In this document: piece by piece, positions 43,055 to 50,804 of the stretch | How the letters are laid out: every line of letters starts with the position of its first letter | Position numbering within the stretch: position 1 is the stretch's first letter | Assembly: GCA_965238125.1 (NCBI GenBank) | Contig: OZ250179.1 | Span: 3,844,001 to 3,908,000, forward strand | Length of the DNA stretch: 64,000 bases | From: UBA6623 sp965238125 | GTDB lineage: Bacteria; Acidobacteriota; Terriglobia; Bryobacterales; UBA6623 | Reading direction: 5' to 3' | The notes under the pieces: generated by a model | Database searches by the model: none | What the model was told of the DNA's origin: nothing | Seen by the model: the letters and a program-made list of their open reading frames with translations, nothing else | Program-made: the position numbers and the translations under genes

Positions 43055-43556
43055 CAGCCGCGACGCGGCGACAGGAGCCTTAGCCCAGGGTGGAGCCGAC
43101 AGGCGGAACCCTGAGTAGGCCCCCACCCGCATGAGCCCTGAAAATGGTTGCCATATGGCACACCGGTCGGGGTGTTTCGGGCGTTTTCAAGCCCTGGGGC
43201 TCCGCCCCAGACCCCGAGGTTTATCGTTTCCCCCCGGGATGTCTCATCGCCTCGGTCCCCGCCCCCGGCAGGGGGCGCGGATAGTAGCCCCGGGCTTCAG
43301 CCCGGGGTCCGCGCCACACATCAGGAGAAGCCCCGGACGGGGCGTAGGAACAATCGTTCGAGGCAACTCCGACCAATAGGCAACTTCCGCCCTGCCCGCC
43401 CGCTGATGGTTGACTACTTCGACGCTCCTTGGCGTCGAACGCCACATTCCAAAACCGGCGGTGTGCCATATGGCAAGAAGGTGAGGGCGGCGGGAACGCC
43501 CCTACACTCCTACTTGTCGCCGTCTTTATGAATCCCGCGGGCGTGCGGAAACGAGA
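43055..43556 (+). repeat. outer intergenic repeat, copy d, split by the inner element
   Basis: The left half (43055-43147: agccgcgacgcggcg, agcccagggtggagccgaca, gagccctgaaaatgg) and right half (43477-43556: gaaggtgagggcggcgggaa, tatgaatcccgcggg, ggaaacgagac) together make one outer repeat. A 329-bp second element is inserted between ccctgaaa and agggcgg. Confidence 0.85.
43148..43476. mobile_element. inner MITE-like element, copy 1
   Basis: This 329-bp segment starts ttgccatatggcacaccgg and ends ccggcggtgtgccatatggcaa, nearly perfect inverted repeats of about 20 bp. Inside are several stable palindromes (ctggggctccgccccag, ccccgggcttcagcccgggg, ccccggacgggg). There is no plausible coding capacity. 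A second full copy is at 56441 and a truncated one at 60916, both in the same internal site of the outer repeat. Confidence 0.8.
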
Positions 43557-44324
43557 CTACGTCTTCTTTCGCAGCCAGGCGTGGGGCCAGTAGGTGGGCG
43601 CTTTGACGACGCGGCCTCCGGCGAAGGGCCTCGCGGGTTCAACTTGTTCGAACTCGTCGTGCGCTGCAAGAAAGTCGCGAGCCGCCGAGGCGGGGTTATC
43701 TTCCGCCCAACTCGCGTCTCCTCCCGGAACATCGGCCAGGTCTTTCATCACGCCGTCGGTGACGACGAGATACGACCCCGGCGTGACGAAATCGGCGTAG
43801 GCCGCCAATTCCTTACTCACGTGCTCCTTGGTGTGATTCGAATCGAGAATCGCCAGCACCGAACCCGCTTCCCCCACCTGCTCGGCGACCTGCTCGACCA
43901 CCGGAGCCATGGCCGAATCGCCTTCGATCAACGTAATCCACGGGGCCAGCGCGTGTTCCTCGACGGCGCTTCGTACCTCTTTCGGAATTTCGATATCGAC
44001 CCCCACCACGCGGCCGCCGCCGAGCGCCTTGCACATCGTCGCCAGAAACATCAGCGAACCGCCGCGGTAAACGCCGGTCTCGACAATCACCTCGGGCCGC
44101 AACTCGAAAAGCACTTCCTGTAAGCGCAGCAAGTCTTCGGGAAGTTGAACGATCGGAAGGCCCATCCACGAGAACATAAAATAGTATTCCAAACTCCAGC
44201 CGACCCGCAACCATTGCTCCGAGATCAGCTCGAATGCTTCCTTGCTGTAAAGATCGTGCGTAACCGCGTTCGGGCCCTCGCCCGTGACCAGCGTATGAGC
44301 CTCGGTGTCGATTGTGATCTTCAC
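43557..44324 (-). CDS. CmcI/cephalosporin-hydroxylase-family methyltransferase
   Basis: This 255-residue Rossmann-fold protein belongs to the CmcI group (rhamnosyl O-methyltransferase/cephalosporin hydroxylase family). The region VIVETGVYRGGSLMFLATMCKALG is the SAM-binding loop, VVGVDIEI the acidic strand, and AILDSNHTKEHVSKEL the family-specific metal/active-site segment. In surface-glycan clusters such enzymes O-methylate sugars. Its GTG overlaps the upstream methyltransferase stop by four bases (GTGA). It is the last gene of the GT2-MT-CmcI unit. Confidence 0.88.
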   Translation of the reverse strand: MKITIDTEAHTLVTGEGPNAVTHDLYSKEAFELISEQWLRVGWSLEYYFMFSWMGLPIVQLPEDLLRLQEVLFELRPEVIVETGVYRGGSLMFLATMCKALGGGRVVGVDIEIPKEVRSAVEEHALAPWITLIEGDSAMAPVVEQVAEQVGEAGSVLAILDSNHTKEHVSKELAAYADFVTPGSYLVVTDGVMKDLADVPGGDASWAEDNPASAARDFLAAHDEFEQVEPARPFAGGRVVKAPTYWPHAWLRKKT

Positions 44325-45214
44325 GAGCCGGGTTCCCCGTCTTCGGTGTGGCCCTCGGCATCAAGACTCCGAAGCAGCCGCTCCCATAGTTCAGGGTCCA
44401 CGCGTTGCGGGCCGGGGTGCACCGGGCCGCTGGGTTTGGCGTAATTGGGAAAGACCAGCTTGGGATAGATCGTCTTGCCCAGGGGACGATCGGGGCGTCC
44501 GACCAGCAACTGATAATGGGGGCGCGCCACGACTTCGATACCGGCGCTGCGCATCATCGGCTCGAGCGCGGTGTGGGAGGGGAACCACCAATTCGTTGGG
44601 TCGTCGTTATAAAGTCCCTCAATGAACTTCATGTGTGGAAAGGCCGGATCGGCGATCTCCGTGTCGTTCGCCTCGGGCCCCTCGGACGGGTCAAAGTTCG
44701 GGCGGTCTTCGTCCCCCACGGAATAGGAATGAAAGTAGATCCGCTCCTTCGTCATTTCCGCCAGCCGGTCGAGCACGATCCCGGGGTATTTGAGGTGATA
44801 GAAAAGGCCCAGGAACAGGACGTAGTCGAAGCGCTCTTCCGTCGTCAGGCAATAGGTGTGAACGTCTTCGTTGACGATTTCCAACTCGACCCCAAACGAC
44901 TCGGCGACGTACCCCGCCTGCGCGACGAACTCCTCATAAGGCTCGAGCAAGACGCAACGCCCCGCGCCGCGTAGTTTCATCTGAATCGAGAAGTACCCGG
45001 CATTGCCCCCGACATCAAGCACCGACTTGCCCGCGAGGTCCGCCGGGACGAAGGGTTCGATGACGCGCCAGCGTTCCTCGGGACGATAAGAGGGGTCCTT
45101 CCCCGATCCGGTGCGCACGCCCGAGGGCAGCTCGAAATCCTGGTACCACCAGCCCAGTTCACGAACGCGCTTTTTGTCTTCGGTCGGAGTGGGGGTGGTG
45201 TTCGTCTCCGCCAC
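44321..45214 (-). CDS. SAM-dependent methyltransferase, CmoB-like/TIGR04290-like
   Basis: This 297-residue class I methyltransferase has the SAM site VLDVGGNAGYFSIQMKLRGAG, the acidic strand CVLLEPYEEFV and the late FDYVLFLGLFYHLKYPGIVLDRL. The N-terminal WYQDFELPSGVRTG resembles the CmoB/TIGR04290 group. A tRNA role is unlikely in this context; it sits between a GT2 glycosyltransferase and a CmcI-type enzyme, which points to glycan modification. The start is GTG, 3 bp after the GT2 stop. Confidence 0.85.
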   Translation of the reverse strand: MAETNTTPTPTEDKKRVRELGWWYQDFELPSGVRTGSGKDPSYRPEERWRVIEPFVPADLAGKSVLDVGGNAGYFSIQMKLRGAGRCVLLEPYEEFVAQAGYVAESFGVELEIVNEDVHTYCLTTEERFDYVLFLGLFYHLKYPGIVLDRLAEMTKERIYFHSYSVGDEDRPNFDPSEGPEANDTEIADPAFPHMKFIEGLYNDDPTNWWFPSHTALEPMMRSAGIEVVARPHYQLLVGRPDRPLGKTIYPKLVFPNYAKPSGPVHPGPQRVDPELWERLLRSLDAEGHTEDGEPGS

Positions 45215-45217
45215 GAA

Positions 45218-46222
45218 TCAGCTATCGCCTCCTTGTCGCAAAACGTGAATCGGCTCGGCTCCGGCTTCGGAGCCTTCGGTTTGGGTGCGGTGATCGTTGA
45301 TGATCTCCCGTACGATGAACCGCGGACGTTGCTTGACTTCCTCGAAAACCCGTCCCAGGTACTCCGCCACGATGCTCAGGCTGAACAGCTGCACGGCACC
45401 GAGAAACAGGATCACGGTCAGCAACGTCATGAAGCCCGCCGGCGCGTCGGAGTTGGCGAAATAGCGGGCAATGTAGAGCACGATCGCCGCGCCCGCCAGC
45501 AGCGTCACAAAGAAAGCCAGCGTCGAAATCATCTCCAGCGGCTGATAGGAAAACGAAAAGATTCCCCGCTTGGCCCAACGAAGATTGTCAAGAAAAGAGT
45601 TCGTCGACTCGCCGGCGAAGCGCTCGGCCCGGACATAGGGAACACCGGTTTGGCGATAGCCAACCCAGCTTCGCAGCCCTCGCAAAAAGCGATCGCGCTC
45701 GGGCATCGCGAGAACACTTTCGACCACGCGCCGGGTCATCAACGAAAAGTCACCGGCGTCGAGCGGCATGTCGATGTAGGAGAGCCTGCGGTAGACGCGG
45801 TAGAAAAGCTTTCGCGCCGCCTCGGTCAGCGGGTTCTCCTTGCGCCGCGTCCGGACGCCGTAGACCACGTCGAAGCCCTTGAGCCATTCGCGCACCAGGT
45901 TGGGGATAACCTCGGGCGGGTCTTGCAAGTCGCCGTCCATGAGAATGACCGCTTCGCCGAGCGACTGTTCCATGCCGCTGGTGAAGGCCATTTGCGAACC
46001 GAAGTTGCGGCTGTGCGAGATGACGGTCACCCTTTCATCGCGCGCGGCGAGCGCTTTCAACAGTTCCTCGGCGTTGTCGGGGCTGTTGTCGTTGACCCAG
46101 ATCAACTCGTAATGCGCGGTGACGTGGGTCATCGCCTCGGTTAGGCGGCGATACATTTCCTCGACGTTGCCGGCATCGCGGTAACAAGCGATCACAATCG
46201 AGATGTAGCGATCCGTCAGCAA
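45218..46222 (-). CDS. GT2 glycosyltransferase with C-terminal membrane domain (GtrB/DPM-like)
   Basis: This 334-residue protein has a GT-A domain: ISIVIACYRDAGNVEEMYRRL, the donor motif VNDNSPDN, the metal-binding LMDGDLQDPPE, and RRKENPLTEAARKLFYRVYRRL. Two C-terminal membrane segments follow (about 235-258 and 270-295). The family moves a sugar from UDP or GDP onto polyprenyl phosphate. The start is TTG 46222 behind GAAGGGA; no ATG fits the conserved beginning. It opens the three-gene unit with the two methyltransferases. Confidence 0.9.
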   Translation of the reverse strand: MLTDRYISIVIACYRDAGNVEEMYRRLTEAMTHVTAHYELIWVNDNSPDNAEELLKALAARDERVTVISHSRNFGSQMAFTSGMEQSLGEAVILMDGDLQDPPEVIPNLVREWLKGFDVVYGVRTRRKENPLTEAARKLFYRVYRRLSYIDMPLDAGDFSLMTRRVVESVLAMPERDRFLRGLRSWVGYRQTGVPYVRAERFAGESTNSFLDNLRWAKRGIFSFSYQPLEMISTLAFFVTLLAGAAIVLYIARYFANSDAPAGFMTLLTVILFLGAVQLFSLSIVAEYLGRVFEEVKQRPRFIVREIINDHRTQTEGSEAGAEPIHVLRQGGDS

Positions 46223-46252
46223 ACTTCGTTTTCCCTTCTACCCGGGTCGCTC

Positions 46253-46363
46253 GGGCCTTGTGAAAAATTGGGGACTGTCCCGAGCGCGGGACGAACAAGT
46301 TCCACTCAATGAACAAGCTTCGCTGGCGCGAAGCGGACTGTCCCCCATTTTTTCACAAGGCCC
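46253..46363. repeat. 111-bp imperfect palindromic repeat, copy 1
   Basis: The ends gggccttgtgaaaaattggggactgtc and ggactgtcccccattttttcacaaggccc are inverted repeats about 27 bp long. The middle contains gttccactcaatgaacaagcttcg and gcgcgaagc. A second copy of this family is at 51862-51970. It may form a long hairpin upstream of the GT2 gene. Confidence 0.8.
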
Positions 46364-46421
46364 CGGCCACCCGGCGAGCGATCGATTCCGCGTCCAGTCC
46401 GTTTCGCCTCCGCAGCGAACC
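46351..46421 (-). pseudogene. fragment of a transketolase C-terminal coding end
   Basis: About 55-70 bp (best match 46367-46421) repeat the 3' end of the transketolase gene at 46840-46894 with only a few changes. The minus frame reads SLRRRNGLDAESIARRVAGA, versus SLRRRNGLDAESIARRVVEG in the intact gene. It abuts the palindromic repeat. It is a duplication scar, not a gene. Confidence 0.7.
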
Positions 46422-46644
46422 GGATAAAGCGCGGGCGCCGTGGTGTCGTGGCGTGAGCCTCCAGGCTTGCCGCGAACCGATTCGTCGGTTCGTATCCCCG
46501 AATTCGCGAGACCTCGCGAGGCGCTTGCCGTGCCCTGAGTCATCGGGGTGAGTCTTAGGTTGCCGCCTAGCGCGATCTCCCGGAAAAACCCGCCCACAAG
46601 CGTGCGAGGTGTTACGTTGTGAGCGCTGACGACGCGAAACTCCA

Positions 46645-46802
46645 CAGCCGCGAAGCGGCGGCGGGATCATAGCCCAGGGTGGAGCCGAAGGCGGAACCCT
46701 GGGTAGAACCCCCACCCGTAAGAGCCCTGAAAGGGCGGCGGGAATGCTCCCGAAACCCATTTTCGTGGCCGCATCTTGAATCCGCCAATTCACAAAAACG
46801 AG
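46645..46802 (+). repeat. outer intergenic repeat, copy e
   Basis: A complete copy (cagccgcgaagcggcgg, agcccagggtggagccgaag, gagccctgaaagggcgg, tttcgtggccgcatcttgaa, cacaaaaacgag) lies 24 bp downstream of the transketolase C-subunit gene. Confidence 0.88.
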
Positions 46803-46825
46803 ATCGCCCCATTTCTCCCGGTATT

Positions 46826-47731
46826 TCACAGCCCCTCCACCACCCGGCGAGCGATCGATTCCGCGTCCAGTCCGTTTCTCCTCCGCAGCGAATCGGCGTC
46901 GCCCACCTCGTTGGCGAAAGCGTCTTCGGCCGCAATCGCAAGAAGCGGCCCGGAGACATTGTTGCGGGCCATCCATTCGCCCACGGCCGAACCGAAACCT
47001 CCCACGCGGCTATGCTCTTCGAGCGTAACCGTCAACCGAGTGCGGCGACTCCGTTCAAGGGCATCCTCATCGAGCGGCTTGACCGTGTGCATGCTCACGA
47101 CCCGCGCGGCAATGTCGCTTTCCGCCAACAACTCGGCCGCTTCCACCGCTGTCGGCAACATCCCGCCGGTCGAAAGTAAGGCGCAGTCATCGCCTTCTCG
47201 CACCGTGATCGCCCGGCCAACACTGAACTCCGGCGGCGATTCGTGGACCACCGGATCGCCCGCCCGTCCCAGTCGCAAATAGCTCGGGGCGTCAGGTAGG
47301 GCGGCAACGGCCAACTCCGCCTCCACCGGATCACCCGGCGCCACGACGGTCATATTCGGCAACGCGCGCATCACCGCGAGATCCTCGGTGGCGTGATGCG
47401 TCGGCCCGTTCGCGCCGTAGCTGAACCCGCCGCCGACGCCCACCACCGTAACCGCAAGGCCGTTGTAACAAACATCGTCGCGGATCTGTTCCAAACAACG
47501 CAATGTCGCGAAAGTCGCAATCGAATAGACAAACGGGCGGAAACCTTCGAGCGCCAACCCCGCCGCCACGCCGACCATATTCTGCTCGGCCACCCCGGCA
47601 TTGAGGAAACGGCCCGGGAAGCGCTCGGCGAAGTCGTCGAATAACTTGTAGCCGAGATCACCCGTCAGGAACACCACGCGGTCGTCACGCTCGGCCAGCG
47701 CGGTCAGTCCTCGGATGAAGGCGTTTCGCAC
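46826..47731 (-). CDS. transketolase C-terminal subunit
   Basis: This 301-residue protein is the pyrimidine-binding plus C-terminal half of a split transketolase: DLGYKLFDDFAERFPGRFLNAGVAEQNMVGVAAGLALEG holds the conserved Glu for ThDP activation. YGANGPTHHATEDLAVMRALPNM follows, then the Rossmann-like C-terminal domain. It needs the N-terminal subunit encoded 5 bp upstream. The GTG start fits the family beginning. The position inside a sugar-modification cluster suggests a dedicated ketol transfer step for an unusual sugar rather than the pentose phosphate pathway. Confidence 0.92.
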   Translation of the reverse strand: MRNAFIRGLTALAERDDRVVFLTGDLGYKLFDDFAERFPGRFLNAGVAEQNMVGVAAGLALEGFRPFVYSIATFATLRCLEQIRDDVCYNGLAVTVVGVGGGFSYGANGPTHHATEDLAVMRALPNMTVVAPGDPVEAELAVAALPDAPSYLRLGRAGDPVVHESPPEFSVGRAITVREGDDCALLSTGGMLPTAVEAAELLAESDIAARVVSMHTVKPLDEDALERSRRTRLTVTLEEHSRVGGFGSAVGEWMARNNVSGPLLAIAAEDAFANEVGDADSLRRRNGLDAESIARRVVEGL

Positions 47732-47736
47732 GCCGC

Positions 47737-48564
47737 CTAGCCCCCCGCCTCAATCTCGGCGAGCGCCCGCCGCAAGTCGTCGTCATTTGGCGGGCGATAG
47801 TGCCACTCCAAATCGTCCTCCATGAACGAAACGCCTTTACCCTTGACCGTGCGCGCCACGATCGCCGTCGGACGCCCCGGCACGGCCGGAACCTCTTCCA
47901 TCACCGAAAGAATCTGGCGCGGATTGTGGCCGTCCACCTCCAACGCCGCCCATCCGAACGCCGTCCACTTCACCGCCAGCGGTTCCAGGGCCGTGTCCGT
48001 GCGGCTCATCGCCGACCAGCGATTGAAATCGATCAGGCAAACCAGATTGTCGAGCCGGTTGGCGGCGGCGAAGACGGCGGCTTCCCAAACGCTCCCTTCG
48101 TAGCACTCCCCGTCGCTCAGCAGGGCGAAAACGCGGTGGTCTTCGTCCCGCATTTTTGCGGCCCGCGCCATGCCGGCCGCGATCGGCAGACCATGGCCGA
48201 GCGATCCCGTGGCAACTTCGACCCCGGGCACGCAGTCGCGCAAAGGATGCTCGGCCAACCGGCCGCCCTCTTGCGCGTACTCCCGCAACACTTCCACGGG
48301 GAAATACCCACGCTCGGCCAGCACGGCGTAGTGCGCCATGCAGCCGTGCCCTTTGCCCAGCACGAAGCGGTCGCGAGCCGGGTCGCGAGGCTTTTCCGGA
48401 TCGTTCTTCATGCGGGCGAAGTAGAGCGCGACCAGCAAATCCACCGACGACAACGCCGACCCGACATGAGGCGTGCGACCGTCGTGAGCCATGCGCACCA
48501 CGCGCGCCCGCGCACGGCGCGCGACGGCGGCGAGAGAAGCGGCAAGGGCGGGGTTAGGAGGCAT
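47737..48564 (-). CDS. transketolase N-terminal subunit (ThDP-binding)
   Basis: This 275-residue protein carries the diphosphate-binding half of transketolase: the His-rich HDGRTPHVGSALSSVDLL, GHGCMAHYAVLAERGYF, GSLGHGLPIAAGMA and the ThDP/Mg motif LLSDGECYEGSVWEAAVFAAANRLDNLVCLIDFN (GDGExxEGxxWEA type). It ends with the VKGKGVSFMED loop. It pairs with the gene 5 bp downstream. Split transketolases are common in archaea and in bacterial glycan clusters. Confidence 0.93.
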   Translation of the reverse strand: MPPNPALAASLAAVARRARARVVRMAHDGRTPHVGSALSSVDLLVALYFARMKNDPEKPRDPARDRFVLGKGHGCMAHYAVLAERGYFPVEVLREYAQEGGRLAEHPLRDCVPGVEVATGSLGHGLPIAAGMARAAKMRDEDHRVFALLSDGECYEGSVWEAAVFAAANRLDNLVCLIDFNRWSAMSRTDTALEPLAVKWTAFGWAALEVDGHNPRQILSVMEEVPAVPGRPTAIVARTVKGKGVSFMEDDLEWHYRPPNDDDLRRALAEIEAGG

Positions 48565-48635
48565 GGAACTCCTCCGAAAATAGCCCTGCGAACGTATGGT
48601 GCATTATATTCAAGACCGCTGAGATCACAAATCCC

Positions 48636-48791
48636 CTGAGCCGCGAAGCGGCGGCAGGAATACAGCCCAGGGTGGAGCCGAAGGCGGAACCCTGGGTACG
48701 AAACGAATCAGGTCGAGCCCTGAAGGGGCGGCAGGAGCCTGTGTCCGCATTTTCATGGCGGTATTATGAATCTGCGGATTCATAGAAACGG
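48636..48791 (+). repeat. outer intergenic repeat, copy f
   Basis: A complete copy with all segments, ending gcggtattatgaatctgcgg and attcatagaaacggac. A further upstream segment (atggtgcattatattcaaga, ccgctgagatca, 48597-48629) is shared with copy g at 56301-56340, so the full unit may be about 50 bp longer. Confidence 0.88.
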
Positions 48792-48854
48792 ACTCTAACT
48801 AATCAAGGGCGCGGGTTTGCGTCAAAGACGCCGGCGGGTTCGGCTCGGTTGGGT

Positions 48855-49598
48855 CTACCCGCGACTACGGCGCTCGGCCGCCATCGTGTAGACCGAGCAC
48901 CCCAGCGCCCGGGCCACCGGCACGGCTTCGAGCAGCCCCTCCACCGCTTTCATCACCCGCGCCACGAAATCAGGACAAAACATCCGCACGAACCCGGCGA
49001 AGCCGTCCGCGGTCACCACGCCGCCCGCTTCTCTCACCCATTTCCGCAACCGACGCGGGCGGTAGGACTTTTCATTGTGTTCGATGTGATAGCGAGATGT
49101 CTTCTCAATAATCTTCAATCCCAAATTGTTGCCGTTCGGGTCGTGGATGACGACGCGCGGCGCGACCCGAAAAGCCTCCCGGACCAGCGCCGCCGGGTCC
49201 GCGGCGTGGTGCAGGATGCTTTGCAAAAGCACGACGTCGAAACTGTCGTCGCGATAGGGCAAGCAGGCCGCGTCGGCCGCGGCGAATACGATCGAGCGTT
49301 GCTCCATTGTTTCTCTCGCGACCCGCAGGGCCTCTGGAGCCGCGTCGACCGCCGCGATGCGCCGCGGCCGTCCGCGGTCCCAATAGCGAATCGTGTAGTA
49401 GCCGTCGCCGCACCCCACGTCGAGTAACGAACAGTCTCGAAAGTCCCCCAGCCGAAGCACTTCGTCGGTCGAGCGCCCGGTGGCGAGACGGCTGCTGAGT
49501 TGATCGGCGAGGGTGTAGCCGTAGCCGCGGTTTTTCGCCGCGTCGCGATTGAAGACCTCGACATCTCCGCGAGGCGGCGTCGAGGCGGATGCGCTCAC
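48855..49598 (-). CDS. class I SAM-dependent methyltransferase
   Basis: This 247-residue methyltransferase has the SAM loop LLDVGCGDGYYTIRYWD, the acidic residue in IAAVDAAPEAL, AADAACLPYRDDSFDVVLLQSILHHAADP and a C-terminal substrate domain. It resembles UbiE/Methyltransf_11 enzymes that methylate lipids or sugars. The GTG start overlaps the epimerase stop (GTGA), so the substrate is probably connected to the nucleotide sugar made there. Confidence 0.87.
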   Translation of the reverse strand: MSASASTPPRGDVEVFNRDAAKNRGYGYTLADQLSSRLATGRSTDEVLRLGDFRDCSLLDVGCGDGYYTIRYWDRGRPRRIAAVDAAPEALRVARETMEQRSIVFAAADAACLPYRDDSFDVVLLQSILHHAADPAALVREAFRVAPRVVIHDPNGNNLGLKIIEKTSRYHIEHNEKSYRPRRLRKWVREAGGVVTADGFAGFVRMFCPDFVARVMKAVEGLLEAVPVARALGCSVYTMAAERRSRG

Positions 49599-50557
49599 GC
49601 CGGGCCTCGCGAGGCGGCTTCGGTGATCTGCTGCTCGCGGTGCCAGGCCGCGGTCTTAGCGATGCCCTCCGGGAGCTGCGTCGTCGCGGCCCATTCGAGC
49701 AGACGTCTGGTCTTGGTGCAATCGGCGACCCAAGTTTCCGTATCCCAGGGCCGTGCATCCATCGCGCCCCAACGAACCGGCGGGGCATTTCCCGCGGCGG
49801 CAACGGCGGCCTCCACGATATCCTTGACCGTCGATTGCAACCCCGTGCCGATATTCAACACCTCGCCGCACAGCGAACCGAGCTTGTCAATCCGCAGGAA
49901 AGCATCCACCACGTCATCGACGTACACAAAATCGCGCGCCGTCCCGGGCGAGACCATCTCGAGCGCGCGCCCCTCCAGACAGTGGCGCACGACCGTGGGC
50001 ACCAACCTCGACGGTTCCTCATAAGGTCCGTAAACCGAAAACAGGCGGAAGGTATTGATGGGCCGCTGCTCGAGGCGCGCGGTATGGCGGCAAACCAACG
50101 TCTGCGCCGATTTCGCGACGGCGTAGTAGCTGTTCGGCTCGAGTACGTCAGTCTCGCGCATGGCGTGCGGCTTCGAACCATATTCCGACGAGCTGCCCGC
50201 GTTGACGAAAACCTTGTAATCGATCGAGGCGCAGGCTTTCAGCAGATTCCAGGTTCCAAACACGTTCGTGCGAATCGTCTCATCGGCGTCGGTCTGGAAG
50301 GAATAGGCCCCGTGAACCGCCAAATGGTAGATCACCGTCGGTTGAATCGCCTTGACAATCGATTCGAGTGCCGTGCCCGTCAAGTCGCCGACGTGAAAGG
50401 TGAGCTTGTCTTCGATCCCTTCCAGACGCCCGCGGTCCGCGCTTTCCCGCACCAGCAGATAAACCTCCGCTCCGGCCTCAGCCAGCCGCCTGGCCAAGCA
50501 GGCGCCGACGAAGCCGGTGCCGCCGGTGAGAAAAAATCGTTCTTGGGAAAGGTCCAT
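49595..50557 (-). CDS. NAD-dependent nucleotide-sugar epimerase/dehydratase
   Basis: This 320-residue extended SDR has the cofactor loop TGGTGFVGACL (11-21), VYHLAVHGA-like VIYHLAVHG, the catalytic serine region NAGSSSEYGS, the active-site SYYAVAKS (YxxxK), FRLFSVYGPYEEPSRLVP and DFVYVDDVVDAFL. These are traits of UDP-glucose 4-epimerase and CDP/GDP-deoxysugar reductases. The exact sugar is not determined. It is the first gene of the minus-strand glycan cluster. Confidence 0.9.
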   Translation of the reverse strand: MDLSQERFFLTGGTGFVGACLARRLAEAGAEVYLLVRESADRGRLEGIEDKLTFHVGDLTGTALESIVKAIQPTVIYHLAVHGAYSFQTDADETIRTNVFGTWNLLKACASIDYKVFVNAGSSSEYGSKPHAMRETDVLEPNSYYAVAKSAQTLVCRHTARLEQRPINTFRLFSVYGPYEEPSRLVPTVVRHCLEGRALEMVSPGTARDFVYVDDVVDAFLRIDKLGSLCGEVLNIGTGLQSTVKDIVEAAVAAAGNAPPVRWGAMDARPWDTETWVADCTKTRRLLEWAATTQLPEGIAKTAAWHREQQITEAASRGPA

Positions 50558-50658
50558 CGCCTCGGGAGTGTTTCGCGGTACGACCGGCCCTTAATTCTAT
50601 CGCGGCTATCGCTTTACAGGCGGTCGCCCCCGATGTGGCGCGCGCCTCCAGGCGAGCC

Positions 50659-50682
50659 GTGTCGGGCTTTCGAGCCCGACAT
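50659..50682. terminator. GC hairpin with TTCG tetraloop
   Basis: The segment tgtcgggct-ttcg-agcccgaca forms a 9-bp perfect stem closed by a TTCG tetraloop, a very stable RNA hairpin. It lies in the 247-bp region between the divergent epimerase and alcohol dehydrogenase genes. There is no T-run, so termination is only one possibility. Confidence 0.45.
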
Positions 50683-50804
50683 GTCTTCTCCCCGCCCCCG
50701 CGATAGAGGAACCGTCAGGCGCCGCGGATCCTTAGCCAAAACGTGGTTTGGGGTTGCGCTATGATTGGCGGACCGCCGAAGATACTGCCCGGCGGGAAAC
50801 TATC

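Noticed and set aside
46353..46976. 207-codon minus-strand frame containing a transketolase-like end
   Set aside because: It strings together an outer repeat, the duplicated transketolase fragment and antisense sequence; only the short fragment is meaningful.
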